64,000 bases of DNA from Maricaulis sp039978735 (GTDB taxonomy: Bacteria; Pseudomonadota; Alphaproteobacteria; Caulobacterales; Maricaulaceae). Positions 51,741 to 59,387 of this stretch are shown in pieces. The notes under the pieces were generated by a model. That model had not been told where the DNA came from. It did not search any database and saw nothing but the letters and a program-made list of their open reading frames with translations. Position 1 is the stretch's first letter. Each line of letters begins with the position of its first letter. The stretch spans positions 1-64,000 of the forward strand of contig NZ_JBDWAS010000056.1 in assembly GCF_039978735.1 (NCBI RefSeq), given 5' to 3'. Both the position numbers and the translations under genes were made by a program.

Positions 51741-53635
51741 GCCAGCATCCCCTTGGTCGACGGCAGCGCGTCGCCCTCGACCCGTACGGCCTTGCGCAGG
51801 GCGCGGCCGAAAGCCTTGAAACAGGCCTCGACCATGTGGTGGGCATTCTCGCCCTCGACTTTCACATGGATTGCCGCCCCAAGGCTCTCCGCGATGGACC
51901 GGAAGGCATGCGCCGTCATCTCGACCGGAAACTCACCCACGCTCTCGCCGGGAATCTCGCCCTCGAATTTCGCAAACGGCCGGCCGGACAGATCGATCCA
52001 GACCGCAGCCCGCGTTTCGTCCATCGGCAGTTCGAACCCGAAGCGGGCAAGACCGCGCTTGTCGCGCAGCGCCTCACGCAGTGCCTCGCCGAAGGTCAGG
52101 CAGACATCCTCGATCGTGTGATGGGCATCGATGTGAAGATCGCCCTCCACCGCCACGTCCAGCGCAATGCCGCCGTGCCGGGCGACCTGTTCGAGCATGT
52201 GATCGAAATAGCCCACGCCCGTGGCGATGCGGCTGGGACCGTCGCGATCGAGATTGACGGTCACGGTGACATCCGTCTCGGCCGTCTTGCGGCGTTTCGT
52301 GCCCGCACGCGGACCGGATGCCGCCGACACGGCCGGCTGGGCTTCCGCCCGCTCGCGGCGCAGACGCATCGCCGTCGCGTGAGCCTCCAGTCCTTCCAGC
52401 GCCGCCAGCCGCTCGACGGCGGGCGCCATCGCCGCCGCGCCCTCGGCCGTGGCGCGCAGAATGGTCGTGGTTTTCTGGAAAGCCTCCACCGTCACCCCGC
52501 CATAGGCTCGCGCGGCTCCGCTCGTCGGCAGGGTGTGATTGGGACCGGCGGCATAGTCTCCCGCCGCTTCCGGCGTGAAGGCGCCGACAAAGATCGAGCC
52601 GGCATGCCGGACCAGACCGACCAGGCGCTCGGCCGCATCGGCCTGCAGGATCAGGTGTTCGGGGGCATAGGCGTTGGCGACCTCGGCCGCCGCCTCCAGC
52701 GTGTCGCAGATCACCGTGCAGGAGTTTGCCAGCGCCACCCGCGCGATCTCCGCCCGGGGCAATTGCGCCAGCTGCATCTCGGTTGCCGCGATCACGCGGT
52801 CACGGGTCGCAGTATCGAAGCAGACCAGCACGACCTGGGCGGAGGGATCGTGCTCGGCCTGGCTGAGCAGGTCGCTGGCAACGAGTTCCGCATCGGCACG
52901 CTCGTCGGCGATGATCATCACCTCGCTCGGTCCCGCCGGCAGGTCGATCGCGGGCCCGCCCGGCAGTCCGGCAACATAGGATTTGGCCGCAGCGACATAG
53001 GCATTGCCGGGCCCGAAAATCTTGTCAGCCCGCGGCAGGCCCGCCGAACCGGTCGCCAGGGCCGCAATCGCCTGGGCCCCGCCGATCGCATAGACCTCGT
53101 CAATCCCGAGAATGTCGGCCGTCGCCAGGAGCGCCGGGTTCACCCCGCCCTCGCCAGCCGGCGGCGCGACGACGACACTCCGCGGCACACCGGCCAGCTG
53201 GGCCGGCACGGCCAGCATGATCAGTGTCGAGACAAGCGGCGCACTGCCGGCGGGCACATAGAGCGCCGCCACGTCGACCGGCGTCGCCCGGCGTGACGCC
53301 ATGACACCCGGCCAGGTCTCGACGGAATACCCCGAATAGCCCTGGCGAACGTGGAAACGCCGTACAGCGTCCGCAGCCGCCTTCACGGCTTCCACATCAG
53401 CCGGATCCATACTCTTGCGCGCTTCACGCAGCGCCTCGGCCGGCACGCGAAAATCGTCCGGCGCATAGCCGTCCAGGCGGGCAGCATTGGCGCGGACCGC
53501 TTCGTCGCCACGCGCCCGCACGGCGTCGACAATCTCGCGCGCGGCCGCATCGGCGGTGCCGGTCTCAGCCGGACGCGCCAGCGCCTGACGCCGTTGTGCC
53601 TCTGTGGCATCTTTCCAGATCAGCGTGTCGAGCAT
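51737..53635 (-). CDS. hisDB: Histidinol dehydrogenase - imidazoleglycerol-phosphate dehydratase fusion
   Basis: 632 residues in one frame. Residues 1 to about 428 are a complete HisD. The zinc ligands fall at Gln259, His262, Asp360 and His419, and the catalytic pair at Glu326-His327, the same numbering as E. coli HisD. A short basic/Ala-rich linker (about 425-450, including GPRAGTKRRK) leads into a complete HisB dehydratase (about 451-632) with TAETDVTVTV, GYFDHMLEQVARHGG, DAHHTIED and ENAHHMVEACFKAFGRAL. It therefore carries step 6 (dehydration) and the last two oxidations. An internal ATG at codon 423 could give separate HisB, but no ribosome site was obvious. It starts 8 nt after hisG. 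Confidence 0.92.
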   Translation of the reverse strand: MLDTLIWKDATEAQRRQALARPAETGTADAAAREIVDAVRARGDEAVRANAARLDGYAPDDFRVPAEALREARKSMDPADVEAVKAAADAVRRFHVRQGYSGYSVETWPGVMASRRATPVDVAALYVPAGSAPLVSTLIMLAVPAQLAGVPRSVVVAPPAGEGGVNPALLATADILGIDEVYAIGGAQAIAALATGSAGLPRADKIFGPGNAYVAAAKSYVAGLPGGPAIDLPAGPSEVMIIADERADAELVASDLLSQAEHDPSAQVVLVCFDTATRDRVIAATEMQLAQLPRAEIARVALANSCTVICDTLEAAAEVANAYAPEHLILQADAAERLVGLVRHAGSIFVGAFTPEAAGDYAAGPNHTLPTSGAARAYGGVTVEAFQKTTTILRATAEGAAAMAPAVERLAALEGLEAHATAMRLRRERAEAQPAVSAASGPRAGTKRRKTAETDVTVTVNLDRDGPSRIATGVGYFDHMLEQVARHGGIALDVAVEGDLHIDAHHTIEDVCLTFGEALREALRDKRGLARFGFELPMDETRAAVWIDLSGRPFAKFEGEIPGESVGEFPVEMTAHAFRSIAESLGAAIHVKVEGENAHHMVEACFKAFGRALRKAVRVEGDALPSTKGMLA

Positions 53636-53643
53636 GACGAACC

Positions 53644-54531
53644 TCAGGCCAGCATTTTCTCGATGGGCAGAACGAGGATGGCGCGCGCGCCTTCCGCTTC
53701 CAGGGCTTCCAGGGTTTCCCAGAACACCCGTTCACGGCAGACCGCATGCATGGCCACCACATCATCCCGTCCGGCGACCTGCGCAATGGTCGGCGCATCG
53801 GCGCCCGGCAGGAGGGCCCGGATCGCCTCCAGCCTGTCCTTGGGTGCGTTGAGCATGATGTATTTGGTCTGCGAGCTGGCGATCACACCCTCTGCACGGC
53901 GCATCAGCACATTTGCCACCGCATCGGTCTGGGCATCGCGGCCTGCGCTGCGCCGGATCAGAACGGCCTCGCTCTCCAGCACGGTCTCGAAGGCCGCCAG
54001 CCCGTTCGCCTGCAGCGTCGCGCCGGACGAAACGAGATCGCAGATCGCGTCGGCAATACGCAGGCGCGGCGCGACTTCGACCGAACCGCGCATCTCGACG
54101 ATTTCAGCCTCAATCCCCCGCTCGCGCAGATACTGTGCCGTCAGCGCCGGATAGGAGGTCGCAACCGCCTTGCCCGCCAGATCGGCAGACGAGCGGATCT
54201 CCCCGCCCTGTGCGGCCGCCAGCTTCAGCGTGCAGCCGGCAAATCCGAGCCGTAGCGCCACATCCAGCTCGCGGGCCCGGCCGCCGGCAGCCTGTTCCTC
54301 GCGCAGCACATTCTCGCCGACAATGCCGTAATCGCACGCCCCGGACGCCACGAAATTGGGAATGTCATCATCGCGCACAAGCATCAGATCGACCGACATG
54401 TTCTCGGCCCGCTGGTGCAGCTTGTCCCGGCCATAGGCGAAGCGGAGGCCACAGCGCTTCAACAGGTCCATACCGCCCTCGGCGAGGCGGCCCTTGCTTT
54501 GAACGGCGATACGCAAACGCGGGGAGGTCAC
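53644..54531 (-). CDS. hisG: ATP phosphoribosyltransferase (long form)
   Basis: 295 residues. It begins RLRIAVQSKGRLAEGGMDLLKRCGL, contains DYGIVGENVL and the PRPP-binding segment ADAICDLVSSGATLQANGL, and has a C-terminal region of about 80 residues consistent with the ACT-like regulatory domain of long HisG. No HisZ partner would then be needed. It catalyses the first, feedback-controlled step. The start is GTG at 54531, overlapping the YerC-type gene stop (GTGA). Confidence 0.94.
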   Translation of the reverse strand: MTSPRLRIAVQSKGRLAEGGMDLLKRCGLRFAYGRDKLHQRAENMSVDLMLVRDDDIPNFVASGACDYGIVGENVLREEQAAGGRARELDVALRLGFAGCTLKLAAAQGGEIRSSADLAGKAVATSYPALTAQYLRERGIEAEIVEMRGSVEVAPRLRIADAICDLVSSGATLQANGLAAFETVLESEAVLIRRSAGRDAQTDAVANVLMRRAEGVIASSQTKYIMLNAPKDRLEAIRALLPGADAPTIAQVAGRDDVVAMHAVCRERVFWETLEALEAEGARAILVLPIEKMLA

Positions 54532-54845
54532 GATTTCGGCTCCTTGAGGCGGTCGAGAATGGTGCGGTAACCCTGCCAGGGCTCCTGGCTAAGAAAACGG
54601 GCGACCCGGGTCACCGTCGTGGTGGAAGCGCCGGTCATTTCGGCAATCTCGCGATAGGAATGACCGCCCTCATCCAGCAGCCGCGCCACGCGCCAGCGTT
54701 CCACGAGCGTGCGGATCTCGCCCGGCGTCAGCAGGTCGCGCAGGAAGCGGTCGGCCTCGCGCTCATCGCGCAGGGCCAGCAATGCCTCGCAAAGCGGCGC
54801 CAGATCCGGCGCCGAAGCGCGCGTGTTTTCAGACAGGTCGTCCAT
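54528..54845 (-). CDS. YerC/HisR-type TrpR-family regulator
   Basis: 105 residues, with AAGGAG upstream of the ATG at 54845. The TrpR-like HTH is LTPGEIRTLVERWRVARLLDEGGHSYREIAEMTGASTTTVTRVARFL. Members of this family (YerC/YecD) next to his genes are thought to repress histidine synthesis. Here it heads the operon and overlaps hisG, and a perfect 18-bp palindrome lies 30 bp upstream of its start. It probably represses its own operon, with histidine as the likely signal (inference). Confidence 0.87.
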   Translation of the reverse strand: MDDLSENTRASAPDLAPLCEALLALRDEREADRFLRDLLTPGEIRTLVERWRVARLLDEGGHSYREIAEMTGASTTTVTRVARFLSQEPWQGYRTILDRLKEPKS

Positions 54846-54867
54846 AGGTTCGATCTCCTTGGAAGCC

Positions 54868-54899
54868 GATATAACGTGTTAGCGCGCTAACACAATAGC
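54868..54899 (-). promoter_or_regulatory. Predicted promoter of the his operon
   Basis: On the minus strand a TTGTGT box and a TTATAT box flank the palindrome with about 16 nt between them. They lie upstream of the YerC-type start at 54845. The spacing fits a sigma-70-type promoter whose spacer is the operator. Both boxes are imperfect. Confidence 0.45.
54876..54893. promoter_or_regulatory. Perfect 18-bp palindrome GTGTTAGCGCGCTAACAC, probable HisR operator
   Basis: The two 9-bp halves are exact inverted copies. It lies 30 bp upstream of the YerC-type regulator that heads the his operon and between plausible -35 and -10 boxes. The length and symmetry are like those of TrpR-family operators. 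Confidence 0.75.
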
Positions 54900-54923
54900 T
54901 CAGCTCAGCTGGGGTGCAGTGCA

Positions 54924-55115
54924 GCTTTCTTTCTTCCCCGCATCGCGGGGAAGTGGGCCGAGGCAAAGCCTCGGGTCGCCACGTTTTTTTGGGGGGTCGC
55001 GGCCGCAGGCCGCGAACGACCGTCGGGCGAGGCACCGCCATTCCGCCGCGTATCGCGGCGGCCCCTCCCCCGTTTCACGGGTCCCCCTCCCCACGCCGTG
55101 GGGAGGAAAGAAAGC
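54924..55115. repeat. 192-bp repeat with 16-bp terminal inverted repeats
   Basis: GCTTTCTTTCTTCCCC at the left and GGGGAGGAAAGAAAGC at the right differ by one base as inverted copies. Inside are hairpins CTTCCCCGC-ATC-GCGGGGAAG, CCGAGGC-AAA-GCCTCGG and CCTCCCCACGCCGTGGGGAGG. It fills most of the 336-bp gap between the his operon and the ArsR gene. It is MITE-like and non-coding. Confidence 0.65.
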
Positions 55116-55181
55116 CGCTCTTCCCCCACACCCCGCAATCACCTACACATATCCGTAGCTACAAATTGCTGCAGGTAAGCC

Positions 55182-55484
55182 ATGCAATACGACGACATGC
55201 GGCCGGTCGCCGAGGAAGTGTCCGAGATCATGAAGACCCTCGCCCACCCCAACCGGCTTCTGGCCATGTGCGCCATGGTGGAAAAGGAGCGGTCCGTCGG
55301 CGAGCTCGCCGAGGCGCTCGACATGCGGGCCCAGGCGATGTCGCAGCAATTGGCGATCCTGCGCAACAAGGGGCTGGTGCGAACGCGGCGCGACGGACAG
55401 ACGATCTACTACGCCCTCGCCGACACGCGGCTGGAACACCTGATATCCACTCTCTACGACACCTATTGCCGGCCCGCCGGATAG
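55182..55484 (+). CDS. bigR: ArsR-family persulfide-sensing repressor (BigR/SqrR type)
   Basis: 100 residues, winged helix (RSVGELAEALDMRAQAMSQQLAILRNKGLVRTRRDGQTIYYALAD). The only two cysteines, Cys30 (LLAMCAM) and Cys96 (DTYCRPAG), are 66 residues apart, the same spacing as the reactive pair of SqrR (41/107) and BigR (42/108). They should form a disulfide or tetrasulfide on persulfide exposure and release DNA. It is followed by a persulfide-dioxygenase-like gene and a SulP gene, the likely regulon. Confidence 0.88.
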   Translation: MQYDDMRPVAEEVSEIMKTLAHPNRLLAMCAMVEKERSVGELAEALDMRAQAMSQQLAILRNKGLVRTRRDGQTIYYALADTRLEHLISTLYDTYCRPAG

Positions 55485-55524
55485 GCTAGACAGTCGCCGC
55501 CTGCGACCGCGCGCCGCATAGTTT

Positions 55525-55542
55525 CATATTTGCATGAATATG
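55525..55542. promoter_or_regulatory. AT-rich dyad CATATTTGCATGAATATG, probable BigR operator
   Basis: Arms CATATT and AATATG flank a TGCATG centre. It lies 51 bp upstream of the blh-type start and after the bigR stop, in an AT-rich patch of otherwise GC-rich DNA. BigR boxes are AT-rich dyads of similar size, so this may set a second promoter inside the operon. Confidence 0.6.
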
Positions 55543-55592
55543 CACATAACCTATATCGAGTCCGAGTAATCCGTCAGGAGCCCGCCACCATC

Positions 55593-56459
55593 ATGTCCCA
55601 GCTTGCCGTAAAGTCCTTCTTCGACCCGGATACTTTCACGATCTCCTATGTCGTGTCGGATCCCGAGACGGACCGCGCGGCGATCATCGACAGCGTGCTG
55701 GATTTCGACCAGGCCTCCGGCCGCACGGCGACCCATTCGGCCAATGCGATCATCGAGCACGTGAAAGCAGCGGGCCTGACGGTCGACTGGATCCTGGAAA
55801 CCCATGTCCACGCCGATCACCTGTCGGCAGCGCCCTATATCCAGAGCCGGCTGGGCGGCAAGATCGGGATTGGTGGTCATGTCACCGACGTCCAGAAAGT
55901 GTTCGGCGACCTGTTCGATGCCGGCCCGGACTTCGCCCGCGACGGATCGCAATTCGGCCATCTCTTCCAGGACGGCGAGCGGTTCTCGATCGGCAATATC
56001 GAAGCCGAGGCGATCCACACGCCGGGCCACACCCCCGCCTGCATGGTCTATCATATCGGCGATGCGGCCTTTGTCGGCGACACGCTGTTCATGCCGGATT
56101 TCGGTACGGCCCGCTGCGACTTCCCGGGCGGCGATGCGCGCCAGCTCTATCACTCGGTGCAGAAGATCTACGCCCTGCCCGACGAAACCCGTCTTTTCAT
56201 GTGCCACGACTACAAGGCGCCGGGCCGCGATTTCTTTGCCTGGGAGACCACGGTCGCCGAGGAGAAGGCCGGCAATATCCATCTCAACGCCCGGACCAGC
56301 GAAGACGAGTTCGTGGCCTGGCGGACCGAGCGCGATGCCACGCTGGACATGCCCCGCCTGATCCTGCCTTCGGTGCAGATCAATATGCGCGCCGGCAATC
56401 TGCCCGAACCGGCCGCCAACGGCCTGCGCTATCTCAAACTGCCGATCGATGCGGTCTGA
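55593..56459 (+). CDS. blh: Persulfide dioxygenase-like MBL-fold hydrolase (Blh)
   Basis: 288 residues from the ATG at 55593. The metallo-beta-lactamase metal motif is THVHADHLSAA, followed by HTPGHTPACMVYHIGDAAFVGDTLF and MCHDYKAPGR. This is the ETHE1/Blh group: non-haem iron enzymes that oxidise glutathione persulfide to sulfite. No rhodanese domain is fused. It follows bigR and overlaps the SulP gene by 11 nt, giving a compact sulfide-detoxification operon. Confidence 0.88.
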   Translation: MSQLAVKSFFDPDTFTISYVVSDPETDRAAIIDSVLDFDQASGRTATHSANAIIEHVKAAGLTVDWILETHVHADHLSAAPYIQSRLGGKIGIGGHVTDVQKVFGDLFDAGPDFARDGSQFGHLFQDGERFSIGNIEAEAIHTPGHTPACMVYHIGDAAFVGDTLFMPDFGTARCDFPGGDARQLYHSVQKIYALPDETRLFMCHDYKAPGRDFFAWETTVAEEKAGNIHLNARTSEDEFVAWRTERDATLDMPRLILPSVQINMRAGNLPEPAANGLRYLKLPIDAV

Positions 56460-58203
56460 CACCTTCATCGATCGCGCTGCCCGTTTCCTGCCGGGGCTCG
56501 GCTGGCTGAAAACCTATGACCGTGCGACGCTGGGCGCGGATGCGCTGGCGAGCGTGGTCACCGCCATCCTGCTGATCCCGCAGAGCCTCGCCTATGCGCT
56601 CCTGGCGGGGCTGCCAGCCCAGGCGGGGCTCTACGCCTCTATTGCTCCTCTCATCGCCTATGCCCTGTTCGGATCGAGCCGCGTGCTCGCGGTCGGTCCT
56701 GTTGCCGTCGTTTCGCTGATGACGGCCGCCGCTGTCGGCTCGCTCGGCCTCGACAATCCCGCCGACCAGATCGCCGCGGCCGGAGCGCTGGCCCTGCTGT
56801 CGAGCCTCTTCCTGCTGCTGTTCGGCGTTTTCCGTCTCGGCAGTGTCGCCAATTTCCTCAGCAGGCCGGTGGTGGACGCCTTCATCACCGCGTCGACCGT
56901 GCTGATCATCGCCAGCCAGCTGCGTCACATGCTGGGGATCGACATGCATGGCGCGACCCTGCCCGAACTCGCGATGACCTTTGTCCAGGGCCTGGCCGGC
57001 TTTGACGGGATCGCGTTGCTGGTCGGCGGAGCCAGCTTGGCCTTCCTCCTGATGACGCGGAGTGTCCTGCCGGCCCTCCTGCAGCGCATCGGCCTGGGCC
57101 AGGCCCTGAGCGACAGCCTGGTCCGCGCAGCGCCAGCGGCCCTGGTTGCCACGGCAACAATCGCCGCGTGGACCCTGCATCTCAACGAACAGACCGGCCT
57201 CGCGATCGTCGGCAGCCTGCCCTCCGGCCTGCCGCCCCTGCAATTCCCGAAGGTCGATCTCCAGACCTGGCGCGCCCTGCTCGGTCCGGCAGCCCTGATC
57301 TCCCTGATCGGCTTCGTCGAAAGCGTCTCGGTGGGCCAGTCGCTGGCCGCCAAGCACCGCGAACACATCCAGCCCAATCGCGAGCTTTTCGGCCTGGGCG
57401 CAGCCAATGCCGCGGCAGCGCTGACCGGCGGCTATCCGGTGACGGGCGGCTTCGCGCGCTCGGTCGTCAACGAGACCGCCGGTGCCCGCACACCCTATGC
57501 CGGCGTTTTCACGGCGCTGCTCATCCTTCTCGTCGCGGCCTTTCTCACACCAGCCTTCCATCATCTGCCCAAGGCCACACTGGCGGCGACCATCCTGGCG
57601 GCGATCTGGAAACTCGCGGACTTCAAGGGCGCCTGGCACGCCTGGACCTATTCCCGATCCGATGGCGCGGCAGCCTTCCTGACCCTGTTCGGCGTGCTCT
57701 TCCTGGGTATCGAATTCGGCCTGACGCTGGGCGTTGCCGTCTCGGTCGGACTGGTGCTCCAGCGCACCATGCGGCCGCACTGGGCACGGCTGGGGCAGGT
57801 GCCCGGCACACACCATTTCCGCAATGTCGACCGGCACGATGTGATCGTCTCGCCGCACGTGGTCTCGCTGCGGGTCGACAGCGCGCTCTACTTCGCCAAT
57901 GCGCGCTTCCTGGAAGAGCTGATCTCGCGGATCGCCGCCGGCGAGCCGGAAATGACCGATCTCGTCCTGATGTGCCCGGCGGTAAATTTCGTCGATGCGA
58001 GTGCGCTCGGCAGCCTGCGCACCATCAATGCCCGGCTTCAGGAAGCAGGCATCCGCCTGCACCTGTCCGAAGTGAAGGGGCCGGTGGCCGACGGGCTGAT
58101 CAAGGCCGGCCTGTTCGACGAATTGTCCGGCCAGGTCTTCCTGTCCCACTACGCCGCCCTGCGCACGCTCGATCCGGCAACCACGCTGCGTGCCGAAGGC
58201 TGA
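56449..58203 (+). CDS. SulP-family anion transporter with STAS domain
   Basis: 584 residues. SulP signature segments are LIPQSLAYALLAGLPAQAGLYASI and GGYPVTGGFARSVVNETAGARTPYAG across about 10-12 helices. A C-terminal STAS domain (about 455-565, with LMCPAVNFVDASALGSL) follows. It probably moves sulfate, sulfite or bicarbonate. Overlap with the persulfide dioxygenase gene suggests handling of the sulfite or sulfate product, in place of the YeeE-type transporter seen in other bigR operons. Confidence 0.88.
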   Translation: MRSDTFIDRAARFLPGLGWLKTYDRATLGADALASVVTAILLIPQSLAYALLAGLPAQAGLYASIAPLIAYALFGSSRVLAVGPVAVVSLMTAAAVGSLGLDNPADQIAAAGALALLSSLFLLLFGVFRLGSVANFLSRPVVDAFITASTVLIIASQLRHMLGIDMHGATLPELAMTFVQGLAGFDGIALLVGGASLAFLLMTRSVLPALLQRIGLGQALSDSLVRAAPAALVATATIAAWTLHLNEQTGLAIVGSLPSGLPPLQFPKVDLQTWRALLGPAALISLIGFVESVSVGQSLAAKHREHIQPNRELFGLGAANAAAALTGGYPVTGGFARSVVNETAGARTPYAGVFTALLILLVAAFLTPAFHHLPKATLAATILAAIWKLADFKGAWHAWTYSRSDGAAAFLTLFGVLFLGIEFGLTLGVAVSVGLVLQRTMRPHWARLGQVPGTHHFRNVDRHDVIVSPHVVSLRVDSALYFANARFLEELISRIAAGEPEMTDLVLMCPAVNFVDASALGSLRTINARLQEAGIRLHLSEVKGPVADGLIKAGLFDELSGQVFLSHYAALRTLDPATTLRAEG

Positions 58204-58307
58204 ACATAAACGATGACGCCCCGCCGTTTTGACGCGGCGCGGTTTCGTGTCAGTCTTCCTGCAACGCGGCTCGCAAAGACCGCGATCATATTCACCGGGG
58301 AGCGCCC

Positions 58308-59255
58308 GTGCAGGCCAGGCACGCCGATCTTGTCTTCAGCACCGCCAGCAGCGACAGCGCTGTTGCGCGGTCCTTCGTGGCAGCATCCTGGTCGCGCTCG
58401 CTCAATTACCACCACCTCGACCCGGACACTCCGCAAGCGCCCGAACGGCTCACCGGCCGGGAACTCGATCAGGCGCGCGAGCAGGCCGGCCGGCTTCTGT
58501 CGATCGCCCGGCCGGCGATGACGCGGCTCCTGCAGACGGTGGGCGATAGCGGGTGCTGTGTTCTTCTGACCGATGCAGACGGCGTGGTGCTGGAGCGGCA
58601 GGGATCGCCATCGCATGACCCGGCCTTCAACCGCTGGGGGTTGTGGACCGGCGCAGTGTGGAGCGAGGCGAGCGAAGGCACCAACGGTATCGGCACCTGC
58701 CTGGTCGAAAAGCGCGCCGTGACCATCCATCGCGACCAGCATTTTCACAGCCGCAATACCGGGATGAGCTGTATGGACGCGCCGATCTTCGACGAGCGCG
58801 GACGGCTGGCCGGTGCGCTGGACGTCTCGTCCTGCCGCCGGGACATGAATGAAAGCCTGGCCGGTCTGATCGGGAATATCGTCACGGAAGCGGCGCGGCG
58901 GATCGAGGCGGAACATTTCAGCGCCGCCTTTTCCGGTCACCGCATCCTGGTTGCCCCCGGCGACAGCGCCCGGGGCCCGGCCCTGCTGGCCGTCGACAGC
59001 GACGATCTCGTCGTCGGCGCAACGCGCGCGGCGCGGCAGGGGCTGGGTCTGGACGATGCCAGCCTGGCATCGCCGCGGCCGGCGGCGGACCTGCTCGCGG
59101 CCGGCTCTGCGACGCCCGGTTTCGACGCTGCAGAGCGCAGCGAGATTCGCCGGGCGCTGGCGCGCAATAACGGCAATGCCAGTGCCACAGCCCGCGAGCT
59201 CGGGATCGGCCGCGCCACGCTTTACCGCCGCATGAAGCGCCTCGGTATCGAATAG
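58308..59255 (+). CDS. AcoR-like GAF regulator with Fis-type HTH, lacking the AAA+ domain
   Basis: 315 residues from a GTG at 58308, with GGGGAG upstream. A GAF-like domain (about 80-205, with WSEASEGTNGIGTCLVEKRAVTIHRDQHF) resembles AcoR. A short PAS-like stretch (LLAVDSDDLVVGATRAARQGLGL) follows. A Fis-type HTH ends the protein (EIRRALARNNGNASATARELGIGRATLYRRMKRLGIE). The central sigma-54 AAA+ ATPase of true AcoR is missing, so it cannot open sigma-54 promoters in the usual way. It lies upstream of the aldehyde dehydrogenase gene, its probable target. Confidence 0.85.
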   Translation: MQARHADLVFSTASSDSAVARSFVAASWSRSLNYHHLDPDTPQAPERLTGRELDQAREQAGRLLSIARPAMTRLLQTVGDSGCCVLLTDADGVVLERQGSPSHDPAFNRWGLWTGAVWSEASEGTNGIGTCLVEKRAVTIHRDQHFHSRNTGMSCMDAPIFDERGRLAGALDVSSCRRDMNESLAGLIGNIVTEAARRIEAEHFSAAFSGHRILVAPGDSARGPALLAVDSDDLVVGATRAARQGLGLDDASLASPRPAADLLAAGSATPGFDAAERSEIRRALARNNGNASATARELGIGRATLYRRMKRLGIE

Positions 59256-59265
59256 CGCTGCCGGA

Positions 59266-59285
59266 CTGTCTCACCAGCGAGACAG
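59266..59285. promoter_or_regulatory. Dyad CTGTCTC-N6-GAGACAG, probable activator site
   Basis: 7-bp perfect arms (59266-59272, 59279-59285) around ACCAGC lie between the GAF-Fis regulator and the aldehyde dehydrogenase gene. This is the spacing and symmetry expected for a Fis-type HTH dimer. A GG-N10-GC pattern (59289-59302, GGCA...TTGC) follows 3 bp later and resembles a sigma-54 -24/-12 element, but could be chance in GC-rich DNA. Confidence 0.6.
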
Positions 59286-59387
59286 GTCGGCATTCCGCTT
59301 GCCGGGACGGGGCAGACAAGCGCACACCCGGATACGCAGACTTCCTTCCAGAGGCCCGCAAAGGGCTCGTTTCCATGGGAGGAAGAC

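Noticed and set aside
59289..59302. Firm sigma-54 promoter call
   Set aside because: GG-N10-GC arises often by chance in this GC-rich DNA and the neighbouring regulator lacks the sigma-54 ATPase; kept only as a possibility.
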